Assembly (NCBI RefSeq): GCF_050624435.1
Contig: NC_134541.1
Location: 9,612,483 to 9,676,482 of the forward strand
Length of the DNA: 64,000 nt
Reading direction: 5' to 3'
DNA from: Tenrec ecaudatus
Taxonomy: Eukaryota; Chordata; Mammalia; Afrosoricida; Tenrecidae
Shown: positions 33,166 to 44,849 of the stretch, piece by piece
Layout: every line of letters starts with the position of its first letter
Numbering within the stretch: position 1 is the stretch's first letter
Position numbers and translations under genes: made by a program
Notes under the pieces: generated by a model
What the model saw: the letters and a program-made list of their open reading frames with translations, nothing else
Databases searched by the model: none
What the model was told of the DNA's origin: nothing

Positions 33166-34713
33166 TGGCGTAGGATATTGCCCTCTTGACCCAGATAATA
33201 TTAATAATATTGGTGGAAATGGCAATTCCCAAATAGCATCAACGTCTAGTGTCTATCTCCATCCCAGACCTGTCTGCTGGAGCCCTGGCCCTGGGAGATG
33301 CCAGCCCCACACTCCAGGCACTCACAGGGTGTAGAACGGAAGCCGCCTGCCCACAGCCTCGTGAGTGCACCTTTGGGAAGCGGGTCCTCCAGCCCCAGTG
33401 GAACCATGAGGTGACGCATCTCGACAGGAGTCCCATGAGAGGCTGTGGTCCACGACTGCCCCAGGCAAACCTCTGAGTTCCTGACCCCATAGAAATCGCA
33501 AGATGATAATGAGTTGATGTTTGAAAGCACTAATATTGGAAAAAATATTACTTTGAAGCAAGTGATAATTCGTCCTGCCTCTGAAACGTAACGTATCAAA
33601 AGTGGAACTCAGGCCCAAACGTTCCGGGCATCCTTAAAGTCTCACAACCCAAAATTGACGGGAGAATGTCCCATTGTTATAAGTTGAATAAGTATCCCAA
33701 ACCCAACCACTTCCCCCCACATCCCAACTCGTCTGTTCTACCGCCGTCATCTCTTAGGGCAAGGGCTGTGACGTCATCTATCCGATCTCCCTTCTCCTCG
33801 GCACTCCGTGAGTCAATGCTCAGCACAGAAGCCAGAGGAGTTCTGTTAATTCTACTAATTATGTCCGTTCTTCTCCAACACCATCATTCATCTGCACCAA
33901 TTCTTCTTTCTTGACGGCTGCTTCCAGGAGCACTGATGGATGGGCAAAAGGCTGAAAAATCCAAATGAGGGAATTTTGAGTCTCTATGCAGCATGCTCGT
34001 CAGTCCAAATTGCTCTCATTTTCCCAAATGCTTCCTATCAAGGTGATGGCGGCATTACACTTAATACTTCACTGTGAATTCCTTAGTTTTTAATCTACTT
34101 AGAGCAGAGTAGCAACGGTCGATGCGTCTGCTGGGGGTGAGTTTGCGCGTGTGGGCACGCGGATGAATCCTAGTTGACTCAATTTACGGTCTTCCTTAGA
34201 TATGCTGAAATTAACCAGGCCTGTGAGGGGACATTAGTAGATATTTGGTTATAAAGTATCTTCAGAGAACCGTGTTCTGAGTTAACCACACCGGATACAA
34301 TCCTCTTGCCTCACGGAAAGGCTTGTCTGGCTGTCAGGCAATGAGATCATGTTATTGAGAAGACTCATGATGCAGCGAACAAAAGCTTAGGAAATAAACT
34401 CTAATCCCCCAAGGAACGCTGCAGACATCTCTACTCACACTAAACTATTCAATTTACAGCCCATATTGAATCGTATGTCTATAATTTACTGCCTTAACTA
34501 CAAGAGAGTTTTTTTAAATACAAAACAATTTCAATATGTTTTACTAGTCCCCTTGCCTCTGTTAAAGCAGAAATAACAAATTTTTGTTTGAAAGATGAGG
34601 AGACAGATGCACCAGAGGTTCTCAGAGATACATCTTCATGTCGCAGAGTTTCCATCAAACTCTCACTGGGTACCCAGAATTATGCCCCGTGCACAGTCCC
34701 AGGTAGGTGTGAT
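33166..34713. other. Unassigned; low-repeat interval
   Basis: I see no named repeat between 33166 and 34713. AT-rich blocks near 34440-34580 could be old repeat or regulatory DNA; neither can be shown. Confidence 0.4.
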
Positions 34714-34862
34714 GCCAGTGCCCTGGTGGCACAGTGGTTAAGCCCTCACTGCAAACCCCAAACTCAGCAGTTTGAATCCACCCAGTGGCTCCATGACAGA
34801 AAGATCTGGGGATCTGCTCTCATAAGGACGACAGCCCCCAAACCCCGTGGTGAGATTTCACC
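34714..34862 (+). mobile_element. AfroSINE, 3'-truncated
   Basis: GTGCCCTGGTGGCACAGTGG, CTCAGCAGTTTGAATCCACC, TCCATGACAGAAAGATCTGG and CGACAGCCCCCAAACCCCG. Confidence 0.85.
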
Positions 34863-34889
34863 TCCTGTCCTTTGCATACATTATTAGGA

Positions 34890-35085
34890 GAGACCAGGCC
34901 CTGAAAAAAAGTTGTCATGCTTGGTAATGTGGCAGGGCAGCCCAGGAGAGGACTCTTGAGGAGATGGATGGACGAAGTGGCTGCAACATCTTAAGGATGG
35001 TGAGCATGGTGCAGGACCAGACAGTGCTTTGTTCTATTGTCTGTAGGGTCAGGACCAACCTGACCGCACCTAGTAACCACACGCA
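34890..35085 (+). mobile_element. RTE (BovB-like) LINE 3' end
   Basis: CATGCTTGGTAATGTGGCAG, GAGATGGATGGACGAAGTGG, GGTGCAGGACCAGACAGTGC and GTCTGTAGGGTCAGGACC match in order the 3' end also seen at 43670-43850. Decayed C-terminal coding DNA and 3' UTR. Confidence 0.75.
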
Positions 35086-35454
35086 TGCCTCTATCCATCC
35101 CTCCACCCATCCTTCCGTCCTTCCATCTCTGATGCATCCATTCTACCTGAGCAGGTGGACATTTGCTTCACGGTTCTTGTACTCAAGGGTCATTATTCTG
35201 CCGGGTTAAAGGAGTTCTATCCTTTGTTCCCTAGAGCTGGGTCATGGGTTTCTTTTCCTCTCCCAACCCCAGGCCCTTCTCTTTCTCTGGCCAACCCAGC
35301 TCCTTCACCTGTAGCTTCTTCCACTGGGAAACAGAGGCCCATCACGGCTCTCCTGTGGAAAACAGACCTGGATATCAGGGAATAGGAATCTCTTCTATTT
35401 CTCTATTGCAAGCCGAACAAGACAAATTAATACTTCCATAAATAACGTATCCAC

Positions 35455-35700
35455 AAATTCATTTGTTCAACAAATATATTTATCGCTGCAGTTCAAAGCT
35501 CCTTTCTCTAAATTATCTCCATTTATTCAACAAATAGAGGGAGTGGTTACTCTGCCAGGCACTTTCGGGATTAATTGGTGAGCAGGCAGACACGCTCTCT
35601 TCTCATGGAATTTATAGGTTGGTGGGGGAGGCAGCATGGAGCAGACAGCCAAATAAATAATTACTCCTTTATGATTAGTGCTACTCGGGGAAGCGCAGGT
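35455..35700 (+). mobile_element. L2 LINE 3' end
   Basis: TTCATTTGTTCAACAAATAT, then TGCCAGGCACTTTCGGGAT, then CTCATGGAATTTATAGGTTGG and AGCCAAATAAATAATTACTC give the standard L2 3' order. A partial duplication of the ATTCAACAAATA phrase occurs at 35525. Confidence 0.75.
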
Positions 35701-35914
35701 ACTGTCCGGGGAGTGCAGGAGAACCTTACCTTGAGCACACATGTGTGTGCGTGCGTACATGTGTGCATATGCCCACATGCGCATATGTAGTGTCCTCTCA
35801 AAATGTGTATCAACTTGGATAGACGATGCTTCTTAGTATTGTGGAATTATCTTCCATTTGGGATATGTTATAACGACCTTTTTTTTTCAGTTGCTGAGTT
35901 AATTATTATTTTTA

Positions 35915-37265
35915 TAAGCAATTTTATGGGCATATAATTTACATATCATACAATGCAATAGTTCAGTCATTTCAAGGAGAACTGCATCACCACATCAGTT
36001 CTACAAGGTCTGCTTCCCCTCCCGCCATGGTTACATTGCCTTTAAGGAGTGGCACAATAGCAACCCGTCTGGTGCTCCCTGCTGCTTTCATTATTCATTC
36101 CTGAAACCCCCTTTTCCTCTCTATCACCCCCCTCCCCCTGTTCTCCCTAAACCCCCTTGTATCAGTTATCACCATTATGCATCCACTCCTCCTGTGTTTC
36201 CCAGCTGGGAGGCCCAACAGAAAAGAAGAACAACCAAAATCATGCGCAGGTGATGAGGTTAAAAACACAGTAGCGAAGGAGCGGGGGTTGTGGGGGGGTG
36301 GGGCTGAAAATTAAAAAAAAGAAGAAGAAAACAACATAGTAGCATACAGACAAAAATACAAACAATGCATAAGAAGTTAAAGACCCCCAACAACATTTAA
36401 AAAGCCAGGGAAGAAATTTCTGCCCTGGAACCATTAAGAGATAATTGTACTCAGAACAGATTCAGGTTTCATGTATAGGGCGGTCGACTGGACAGGATCG
36501 AGTTTGATCCAGTATAGTCGAGATTACAGTGGTTTCTGCCTGGAAGTAAGGCTGTTGGAGACTCTTGCCTGTGGCTGGGGGGGGGGGGGAATCTGCCAGT
36601 GGCTCAGTCTGACTAGATGCTCTGCAGATGGGTTTGGGGTCCCACCATCCCTCTTAGCCCTCCACCAATTGGGTGATCGTAATTCTTGCTCTGATGCTTT
36701 ATTCCTCGCCATATTTGAGTTTTGTAATGGCCATCTTTGGATCACACAAGACGCTGGTGTGCTTCTTCTGTGTGGACAAAGTTGACTCCTCACTGAGATG
36801 GCTGCTTGATTGAATACAAGCCTTTACGACTCCAGACACTATTCTGATTGATAGCCGGGCACCATCTGCTTTCTTCACCACACTTTGCTGTAGCGCCCTT
36901 ATCTTCAGTGATCATTTCATGAAGGTGAGTACTCAGCAGGGCCATGATGTAAGAACTAGTTGTTCTTAAGTTGGAGCTAGCATTTAATGTGAGTTCAACC
37001 CCCTTCCTGGGTCTTTGCCTCTTTTTGTTTTGTTTTTAAATTTGCTGCAACTTGGGAGCCAATGCATATGTCATGTTGTTCCATGGTTCATTCAGGTCAA
37101 ACGTAATTGTACAATTTCTTCCTCCCCTCCCCCCCACAGTCATACATGTTTTCCAAAACATACTTTTCCTTCCTGGGCTTCTTGACACCATCTCCCTCTT
37201 ATCTTCCCCACCCTTTCATCTCCTCCTTCCCCCAAACTCTTGTTATATTTTCTTTCCTTGAGGCT
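35915..37265 (-). mobile_element. Older L1 3' UTR
   Basis: GGGCATATAATTTACATATC starts the same family as 6300 and 40160. Towards the 5' side (36750-36915), GACGCTGGTGTGCTTCTTC and GATAGCCGGGCACCATCTGC match the young L1 3' UTR at 14530-14690, showing shared descent. Confidence 0.7.
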
Positions 37266-37272
37266 CAACATC

Positions 37273-38497
37273 TGAAATAGTTAATGTTTATTGGGCCAAC
37301 CTGGCTAATAAACACATGTGGGGTTAATTGAAGGGTGGAGAGATAAATGGCTTGGTGAGCCTCGCCTTTCTAGTTCTCGGGTCTGATGGTCGGACCAGGG
37401 GGTGCATCTGCCTTAGGCAGTTCCCTGCTTCAGCTGGCAAGGCTCACTTCCTGCAAGACATCCCTGAGAAGTCACAGGAACCTACCCCGATGTAGCCCTG
37501 GGTGCTGGAGCAGCCGTGTGGTGTTGGAAACGGAAAGATTTCTCCCAAGTTGTCTCCCCCAAATAAACATAGCTGTTTGCTACATGTGGCAGATGACTAT
37601 ACACTTGGTGGTCAACAGAAGTAGGTCAGGGATTATTCTCCCTAAGGGTTATCAGCCATCCAGAGCAAGCAGTCACTACTATTTATCCCACAACAAATAT
37701 GGCCCACTCCCTTCTGATAAGGATACATTGTTTCCCTGTAGGAGAACACAGGGAGGTCAAGCCCACCCAAGGGTGACCAAGGTTAGGCTGCCATCTTGTC
37801 ACATGTACACCTCTAGTTCCCCCCTTCCTATCATGTGTACACCCCTAGCTCATCCCCTTCCTGTTACGCTTGTGCCCATTGTGTATCTCCCTCCCATTGC
37901 TTCTATTGCCTATTGTACAGACCCTTCCTGTGATGTGTGGTGACCTGTAATCACGCCCCCCTAAGAGATATAAGCCTTGGTTAGCAATAAAGTTTCCCCT
38001 TGTTCATGGTCTCCCCAGCCTTCTCGGCCCACGCTGTGCACGGACCTGGCTGGTAAGATCATGGCCATTCAGGAGGTGAGCATGCTACCATGAAATGTGT
38101 CTGACTCCGTTGTTTCAATCTCTCTTCTATCTCATGCTCTCTATGACTTTATTATAATCTCTATATATTTCAACTGTACAATTGTGCCTATCGAACCCAC
38201 AATTAGTTGTGGGGGACTGGCCTCCCCCCACAGCGTGGAGATCCCTGCCAGCACTGAGATGCTTACACGCTCACTGATTCGGCTTTCCTCCTGCAGCCGG
38301 CGTCATTGCGTGTGTTTGTGAGATGGAGGAGGACTCTGTGGATTGGTGTCGGGCATAGGGGCTAATGTTGGACTTGTGGGCGTGGGCACCACTGGGTTGG
38401 ATGTTTTCTTGATGTGCACTTACTCTCTATATAAAACTTTCTCTTATACATATGAGGTTCTGTGACTTTGTTTCTCTAATGTACCCATACTAACACA
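37273..38497 (+). mobile_element. Type-A LTR-like element hosting a second LTR
   Basis: Starts TGAAATAGTTAATGTTTATTG (the start variant shared with 18523) and ends CCATACTAACACA. Perfect 5-bp duplications ACATC lie at 37268-37272 and 38498-38502. Removing the inner LTR and one 6-bp duplication leaves about 508 bp, the normal length for this family. Internal blocks GAGATCCCTGCCAGCACTG and CTCTATATAAAACTTTCTC are conserved. Confidence 0.9.
37522..38232 (+). mobile_element. Solo ERV LTR, 711 bp, 6-bp target duplication
   Basis: TGTTGGAAACGG...CCTCCCCCCACA lies between GTGTGG (37516-37521) and GCGTGG (38233-38238), a 6-bp duplication with one transition. It has a TATA-like GATATAAGCC at about 37968 and AATAAA at 37988, in the order expected for U3-R. 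A 6-bp duplication and a TGTTGG start fit a class II (betaretrovirus-like) LTR. No internal viral gene is present: recombination between two LTRs would have removed it. Confidence 0.87.
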
Positions 38498-38502
38498 ACA
38501 TC

Positions 38503-39480
38503 CCTACATCATTTACTGAAATATGAAGAAACAAATAACACAGCTTCCAGAGGCTGAGCCCCGGTGGCAATGCCCCTCTGAGATACACACTAATACAAAC
38601 AAGCAGAAGCAGACCATCACAGAAGGGCCGTCATAGGGTTGCCAGGATAATACATAGCTTAATGCAGTGTACAGGGCATTGATGTACCAACACCTGGTTT
38701 GTTTACCAAAACAACAGGACACTGCTCTGGGTACCTCTGTCTTCTTCTACCTCAGACACTGTGTGTTTTCCAGCTTAAGTCCTCGGGTTACAAGTGTGGC
38801 TGCGGTCGAGTCCAGTCCGTCCAGTGGAGTTCCCATTTGGGGTCTCACTGACGCAGCCTCTGGAGCATGTCATGTGCCCCCAAATCTAGGATTCAGTGTC
38901 CAGGGTTCTGTGGCATCCGGCCTGGGTTGCCAGGTTACCCCCAGATACCCTAGGTCAATTCTGCCTTCCCGTTGTACCCCACTAAAGACCCTCCCTATCT
39001 AATTTTCCCAAGAGCATCCCCAATCTCCTCCCCCCACCTGATGATATATTGAGCTTACGTGTTATAAATCCCAGCCCTTATGAAATGAAAGAGGTTGGGT
39101 TAGAGAAAATTAATTTTTATTTTTTTGAGAAAATTATGTTAACGAAGCAAGATGCCTGCGTTCTGTAGATTAAGGCGTCTCTTCAGCCAACCTCTCTTTA
39201 AAAAAAACAAAAACAAAAACATGTTATTGTGAATTAGGCAAGTTTGTAGAGCAGGTCATCAGTTTTACAACCAGCCATTAACGCGTGTTCTGTTTCAGCA
39301 TGTTCATTACAAGCACCTCAATGCACCTAACTTCTCCCTGCGTTTCCTGCTTCTTAGTCCTCTGTACTTAGGGAAAATGCTGCCTTTTTGTTCCTCAGTG
39401 GTGATTGTTCTAAGGAGGCGGTGAGTTCAGTTCCAGACCTAAAGGGTGACGGAGAGGGGTGCTAAACAACCTCTGCCTGA
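38503..39480. other. No recognisable feature
   Basis: Unassigned. No LTR, LINE or SINE landmark that I know was seen between the type-A LTR and the L1 remains. Confidence 0.4.
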
Positions 39481-39489
39481 GCAGTGAGT

Positions 39490-39660
39490 CAGTCTCTTTT
39501 ATGGTTTTGCGTTTTGTTCCGCACCCCCCCTAGCACCCCCCCCTCACTTGTATCTAAGATGTTCTAATGTGGGTCTATTCAGAGCACTTGGTGGTGATTG
39601 CTGGGGACCATTTTCATGTTCCATTAATTCATTGGACTAATTGTTTCCTTGTCTCTCTTT
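39490..39660 (-). mobile_element. Older L1 3' UTR fragment
   Basis: ATTCATTGGACTAATTGTTTCC parallels 25425-25450. The fragment is placed next to a younger L1 3' end. Confidence 0.45.
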
Positions 39661-39699
39661 TTTAATGCTTGTAGTATTTATTCATTTCATACCTGTTAT

Positions 39700-40115
39700 A
39701 CTTAAAAATATTATTTTACTGGGGGCTCTTACAGCTCTTATAATATTCTACACATCAATTGTATCAAGCATTTTGTACATATGTTGCTATCACCATTTTC
39801 TAAACATTTGCTTTCTTTTTTAAAAAAATGATTTTATTGGGGGATCGTACAACTCTTATCACAATCCACACATACATCCATTGTGTCCAGCACATTTGTA
39901 CATTTGTTCCCACCATCCTTCTCAAAACGCTTGCTTTCTACTTGAGCCCTTGGTATCAGCTCCTAGTTTTTTCCCTCCCTCACAAACCCTTGATAGTTTA
40001 TAAATTATTATTATTTTGTCATGTCTTATACTATCTGATGTCTCCCTTCACTAACTTTTCTGTTGTCCATCTCCCAGGGAGGAGGTCATATGTAGATCTT
40101 TGTAATCGGTTCCCC
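39700..40115 (-). mobile_element. Dimeric L1 3' end
   Basis: On the minus strand a 300-bp 3' UTR copy (39815-40115) with an A-rich tail is followed by a second, more diverged 3' terminus (39700-39812) that starts at AAAGCAAATGTTTAGAAAAT. Same head-to-tail order as at 3083 and 26640. Confidence 0.8.
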
Positions 40116-40860
40116 CTCCTTGTCTTTTTTTTAAAAACAATTTTTTCCAAGTTTCATTGACATATAATTCACATATCATACAGTTCAATAGTTCAATTAT
40201 ATCAAGATGAGTTGTACAATCATCACCATAATCAATTTTAGATGATTTTCTTCTTCTTTTGAAAATTAATTAAGCGATTAAATTAATTAATTTTTTAAAA
40301 CAATTTTAAACAAAATTTCGAATTAGGTGGGAGTTTTACATTTCAGATCTTCAATTTTGCATCTTTGAAGCAATTAATCCAGTGTTGTCTCTCTAGTTTG
40401 ATTATTTTGGGTTTCATATACAGGAAAACACACAAAATCCAAACAAACAGCCCAATAACACTGCTACAACAAAACAGAGAAAAGCCTCAAGAGAAGACAA
40501 AGTAGAAAATATTAAAAACTGGAACAATGAAACACTGGGTCAAGAGGGAGATCATGTGACAAGGTGTCACAGTTTGACTTAACTGGAAGTGCAGGAATGT
40601 TTCCTCAATGCACTCTGACAACTAGGCCTTTCCCATCCCTGATCCTCAGTTGCGAGGGATTCCCAGAGGCTTAATCTAAACTCGGGACCCTGGGGATGGA
40701 TTTTGGGCTTTCACGGTCATCCCGAACCTTTGTTTCTCCTAAGTCTCTTTCCTCTCCTCATGAAGTTGGTCATTAGCTTTTCCATTTCTTTAAAAGAAAC
40801 AATGTTTGGATTTACATTGGAATTGGATTTTATTTACAGGTTAATTTGAAAGTACTGGAG

Positions 40861-41050
40861 GAGCCCTGTTGGGGCAGTGGTTATGGACTGGGCTGCTAAC
40901 CAAATGGTCAGCAGTTTGGAACCACTTTGGGAGAAAGATGAAGCTTTGTTCTCCTGTGAAGAACCACAGTCCTGGAAACCCACGGGGCAGACTGCCCTCT
41001 CCTGTAGGATCACTGTGCGCTGACACCAACCTGATGGCAGAGTTTGGTTT
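40861..41050 (+). mobile_element. AfroSINE, near full length
   Basis: GAGCCCTGTTGGGGCAGTGG, GGTCAGCAGTTTGGAACCAC, GAAAGATGAAGCTTTGTTC, CACAGTCCTGGAAACCCACG and GATGGCAGAGTTTGG. Inserted at the 3' side of the L1 ORF2 relic. Confidence 0.92.
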
Positions 41051-41837
41051 TTGGCTTTAGGTGGTACTGACATTTTCACAATATCAAGTCTTCCTATCCA
41101 TGAACATGGGATATTTTTCCATTTCTGTAGGTCTGTTTTGGTTTCTGGTAGCAGTGTTCTGTAGTTCAGTTTGTACAGATCTTGTGTTAGTTTGGTTAGA
41201 CTTATTCCTAAGCATTTCATCTTTTGTGTGGGATATTCATGGTTTTCTTGAAGTCTTTTCCAGAGCTTTCTTTGGCAATATACAGCGACTGAATGGACTC
41301 CTGCTTGTTTGTCATGTGTCCTGCTTCTTTGGCAATTTCCTTGATTGTTTCCAACAATAATATTGTGCAGTCTTTCGGATTATATCTGGAATCATATCTG
41401 CAAATAGCGAGAGTTTCACTTTTTCTAGACCCAATTAGATTCCCTTGATTTAATTAATTAAATGACAAATTAATTATTTTTTGTATAATGGTTCTGGCTA
41501 AGACTTTCAGCATGCTGTTGAGTACGAGTGATGATAGGGAGCATTCTTGTCCAGTTCCTGGTTTTCAGTTTCCCCCCATTAGGCATGATGTTTCCTGTTG
41601 GATTTTTATACATGGTCTTTATTATGTTGGGGAATTCCCTCTTAGTCCTGTTTTGCTGACTGTTTTTATCAGAAATGTGTTTTGAATATCATCAAATGCC
41701 ATTTCTGCATCTTTTAATTTCAATAGACGATTATATGGTTCTTATTCTTTGCCTTGTTTATGTGGTGGATTACCTTGATTGTTAATCTAATGTTGAACCA
41801 TTCTTGTATCCCAGGCATGAATTCCATGTAATCATGA

Positions 41838-42053
41838 TTAATTATTTTTTTTGATACGGTGTTGGATTCTATTGGCCCGAATTTTGTTGGGAATTTTTGC
41901 ATCTACGTTCACGAGGGATATTGGTCTGTAGTTTTCTGTCTTCGTGGGGTCTTTGCCTGGTTTTGGTATCAGAGCTATGCTTGCTCCATAGAATGAATTT
42001 GGGAGGTCGTTGTCCTTTTTGATATTCCAGAATAGTATGTGTAGTATTGGCAA
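41838..42053 (-). pseudogene. L1 ORF2 reverse-transcriptase fragment
   Basis: A 71-residue open piece of L1 ORF2. It reads [20 protein letters not shown] and then [18 protein letters not shown], the well-known fingers region of L1 reverse transcriptase (family form: SITLIPKP, then NYRPISLMNIDAKILNKI). The catalytic FADD motif would lie further downstream and is not intact here. ORF2 would make cDNA at a nicked target; this piece cannot. The frame is part of the relic at 40130-42330. Confidence 0.9.
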
Positions 42054-42339
42054 CAGCTCTTCACTGAATACTTGGTAGAATTCCCCCTATAAAGGCATCT
42101 GGTCCTGGGCTTTTCTTGGTTGGAAGTTTCTTGATAATCTTTTTCATTTCTTCTTTTATCATGGGTCTGTTGAGGTATTCCACATCCATCTATGCTAATT
42201 TGGGTAGATGCTGTATTTCTAGATATTTGTCCATTTGTTCTAGGTTATAACCCTTGTTGGAGCATAGTCTTTCATAGTAGTGTGTTATCCTTTTAATTTC
42301 ATTTAAATCTGTTGTGATGTCACCCTTTTATTTTAATTA

Positions 42340-42548
42340 TTTTTTATTAAATACTTTTATTGGAAGCTCTCACATCTTTTATCACAATCCATACATCCAC
42401 CCTGTGTGTCTCATTGCTTGATTTGATGGATTGGAGATGTTTTGATTGATACCTCTCAGATGGTAATGACCTCGAGTGTTTCTTCATGTCTGCTGTCCAC
42501 TGGAATGTCTTTTTTGGTGAGGTGTTCATGTCCTCCTCTGCCCATTAA
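42340..42548 (-). mobile_element. L1 3' UTR fragments
   Basis: ATACTTTTATTGGAAGCTCTC to CCACCCTGTGTGTCTCATTG is a 70-bp L1 3' terminus. It is followed by CCACTGGAATGTCTTTTTTG and GTGTTCATGTCCTCCTCTGC, old L1 3' UTR. Confidence 0.65.
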
Positions 42549-42549
42549 A

Positions 42550-42958
42550 AAAAATCACTTTATTGGGACTCATACAACTCTTATCACAATCCATACATAT
42601 ATCCATTGTGTCAAGCACATTTGTACATTTGTTGCCATCATCATTTTCAAAACATTTGCTTTCTACTTAGTCCCTTGGTCTCAGCTCCTCATTTACCCTC
42701 CCTCCCCACTCTCCTCTCCCTCATGAACCCTTGATAACTTATAAATTATTGTTATTTTGTCATATCTTACAGTGTCCGATGTCTCCCTTCACCCACTTTT
42801 CTATTGTCCATCGCCCAGGGAGGAGGTTATATGTAGATCCCTATAATTGGTTCCCCCTTTCTACCCGACCTGCCCTCTACCCTCCCATTATTGCCACTCT
42901 CACCACTGGTCTTGAAGGGATCATCCATCCTGGATTCCCTGTGTTTCCAATTCCTACG
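42550..42958 (-). mobile_element. L1 3' end, left arm of an inverted pair
   Basis: From TCACTTTATTGGGACTCATA to TCCCTGTGTTTCCAATTCC, a minus-strand 3' UTR. It joins a plus-strand copy at 42959 without a spacer. Confidence 0.88.
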
Positions 42959-43455
42959 ACTTTCCTCTAGTTCTTTAATACTTCCTTCCCCCAGACTATC
43001 ATGATTCTAATTCTACCTTACAAATCTGGCTACACCAGAGGATGGACACTGGTGCAAATAAGAACTGGGAACTCAGGGAATCCAGGACAGATAAACCCCT
43101 CAGGACCAATAATGAGAGTAGCAATACCAGGAGGGTAAGGGGAATGTGAAGTAGAAAGGGGGAACTGGTCACAAGGATCTACATATACCCCCCTCCCTGG
43201 GGGACTAATATCAGAAAAGTGGGTGAAGGGAGATGTCGGACAGTATAAGGCATGACAAATAATAATAATTTATAAATTATCAAGGGTTCACGAGGGAGGG
43301 AAAAATGAAGAGCTGATACCAAGGGTTTAAGTAGAAAGCAAATGTTTTGAGAATGATGATGGTAACAAACGTACAAATGCACTCAACACAATGGATGGAT
43401 GGATGGATGGATGGATTGTGATAAGAATTGTACGAGCCCCCAAAAAATGATTTAA
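42959..43455 (+). mobile_element. L1 3' end, right arm of an inverted pair
   Basis: From GACTTTCCTCTAGTTCTTTA to GCCCCCAAAAAATGATTT. The polyadenylation motif is degraded (AAAAAA for AATAAA). It contains five ATGG repeats at 43392-43412. With the left arm it forms a long imperfect palindrome. Confidence 0.88.
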
Positions 43456-43474
43456 AAAAGAAAAGAAAAGAAAG

Positions 43475-43870
43475 CCGGGCACTGAACAAGGAAGACTGGA
43501 GAAGCATCAACGCGTCTGAATTGTGGTGTTGGGGAAAGATGTCAAACGATCGCTAAAGGGACAAGCAACGCTTGTCGTGGAAGAAATACAGTCGGAGTGC
43601 TCTTTAGAGGCAAGGATGGGGAGGCTTCTTCTTTCCTACTCGAGACATGTTTTCAGGAGAGATCAGTTTTTGGAGAAGGGCATCATGCTTGGTCAAGTGG
43701 AGGGGAAGCAAAAAAGAGGATGGCCCTCAGCGAGATGGATCGACACAGGGGCCCATCCATGGGCTCAGGCAGAGGAACAATTGTGAGGATGGCGCAGGAC
43801 CGGCGGTGGTTTGTTCTGGGGTGCATAGGGTCGATGGCACCTCACAACACAACAACAGTGACTTGGAAGC
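43475..43870 (+). mobile_element. RTE (BovB-like) LINE 3' end
   Basis: GACTGGAGAAGCATCAACGC, ATACAGTCGGAGTGCTCTTT, CATCATGCTTGGTCAAGTGG, GATGGCGCAGGACCGGCGG, and the end GATGGCACCTCACAACACAACAAC. The last 400 bp of the RTE, with decayed C-terminal coding DNA, inserted at the A-tail of the L1 arm. Confidence 0.85.
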
Positions 43871-44849
43871 ACTGATGGGGTGAGGGCGGGGGATTCAGCA
43901 GGGGATTCGGGTGGGTGCTGGAGTCTAGAGCCCGCCCAGTGTACAACAAGAGTTGTATCCAACACTGGGTGGGTTTGGCTGTTAGCTGGAAGCCTGTCAG
44001 CAGACGGTTGAGTGCCCCCAGAGATACCTCAGAAGAAAGACTGGGTGACCCGTATCTGGAAGACGGGCTACTGACCACCCTACAGGTGGGATCCACACGG
44101 GATTGGGCTTGAGTCCACAAAGTGGCCTCTGATGCTGGTGGTGGACCTCCTCCACCCAGAATGCCTCACTCCCACCTTCCTTCAGCAAGATCACTGACCT
44201 CCCAGTCCTCTCATTCCACAGGAGTGTGTCTGAGGCATCCTGGGAGCCCCCTGTCTTCAGGGTGCCTGCCTTCAGCACGTCCCCGCTCTCCTGCCCACCA
44301 CGAGCGGGCGCATGATGCTCTGCCATGGAGACAGGTGGCTTCTGTTGAGCACAGCTGACAGGCCCTCCCAGGTGGCGTGATTGACAGTGCCCTAATCAGC
44401 AGGAATCACGCGGCGTGTCTCTGGAATGATGTTTGCTCTGTAAATATTTGACACGATCTACCCTGAAAACCTGAAAGGGAACTTCATTTTTCTTTCTTTT
44501 CCTGGGAATCCAATAAGTCACAGACCTCCTCCAAGTATACTTAGTCTGCCAAGGGAGTTTCTGATTGGCACTGAGGACTGAAGATGAGGGAACAGGTGTG
44601 GGCCTCTCTGCCTCTTTGCTGTTCAGGCAGCTGGGGCCGTCACCTGTGGCCCTGGGCATCCTTTGCTTCCTTGACAAGCAGACTCAACAAGTCTAGGGCG
44701 GGGCTGGAGATGCTGAGTTTCTAACAAGCTCCCAAGGGATGGAGATGCTGCTGGACTGAGGACCACCCTTGGATGACAAACCCCGAAAGACCTGCCCTAC
44801 TGCTCACTCCCATGGACAAAGGCTCATGGGAAGTCCTTCAGGGTATGAC
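43871..44849. other. No recognisable feature
   Basis: A GC-rich unassigned stretch. No exon signals with a recognisable product were found. Confidence 0.4.

Larger units (their letters stand above)
40130..42330 (-). mobile_element. L1 3' UTR plus ORF2 C-terminal half
   Basis: A longer L1 relic. The 3' UTR (CATTGACATATAATTCACAT) lies at 40130-40860, and ORF2 remains at about 41060-42330. Coding traces include KNIPCSWIGRLDIVKM-like sequence at about 41090-41150 (C-terminal ORF2). An AfroSINE (40861-41050) sits between UTR and coding part. Multiple stops; inactive. Confidence 0.82.

Noticed and set aside
37386-37943. A 185-residue plus-strand frame
   Set aside because: Crosses from the outer LTR into the inner LTR, so it cannot be an ancestral gene.
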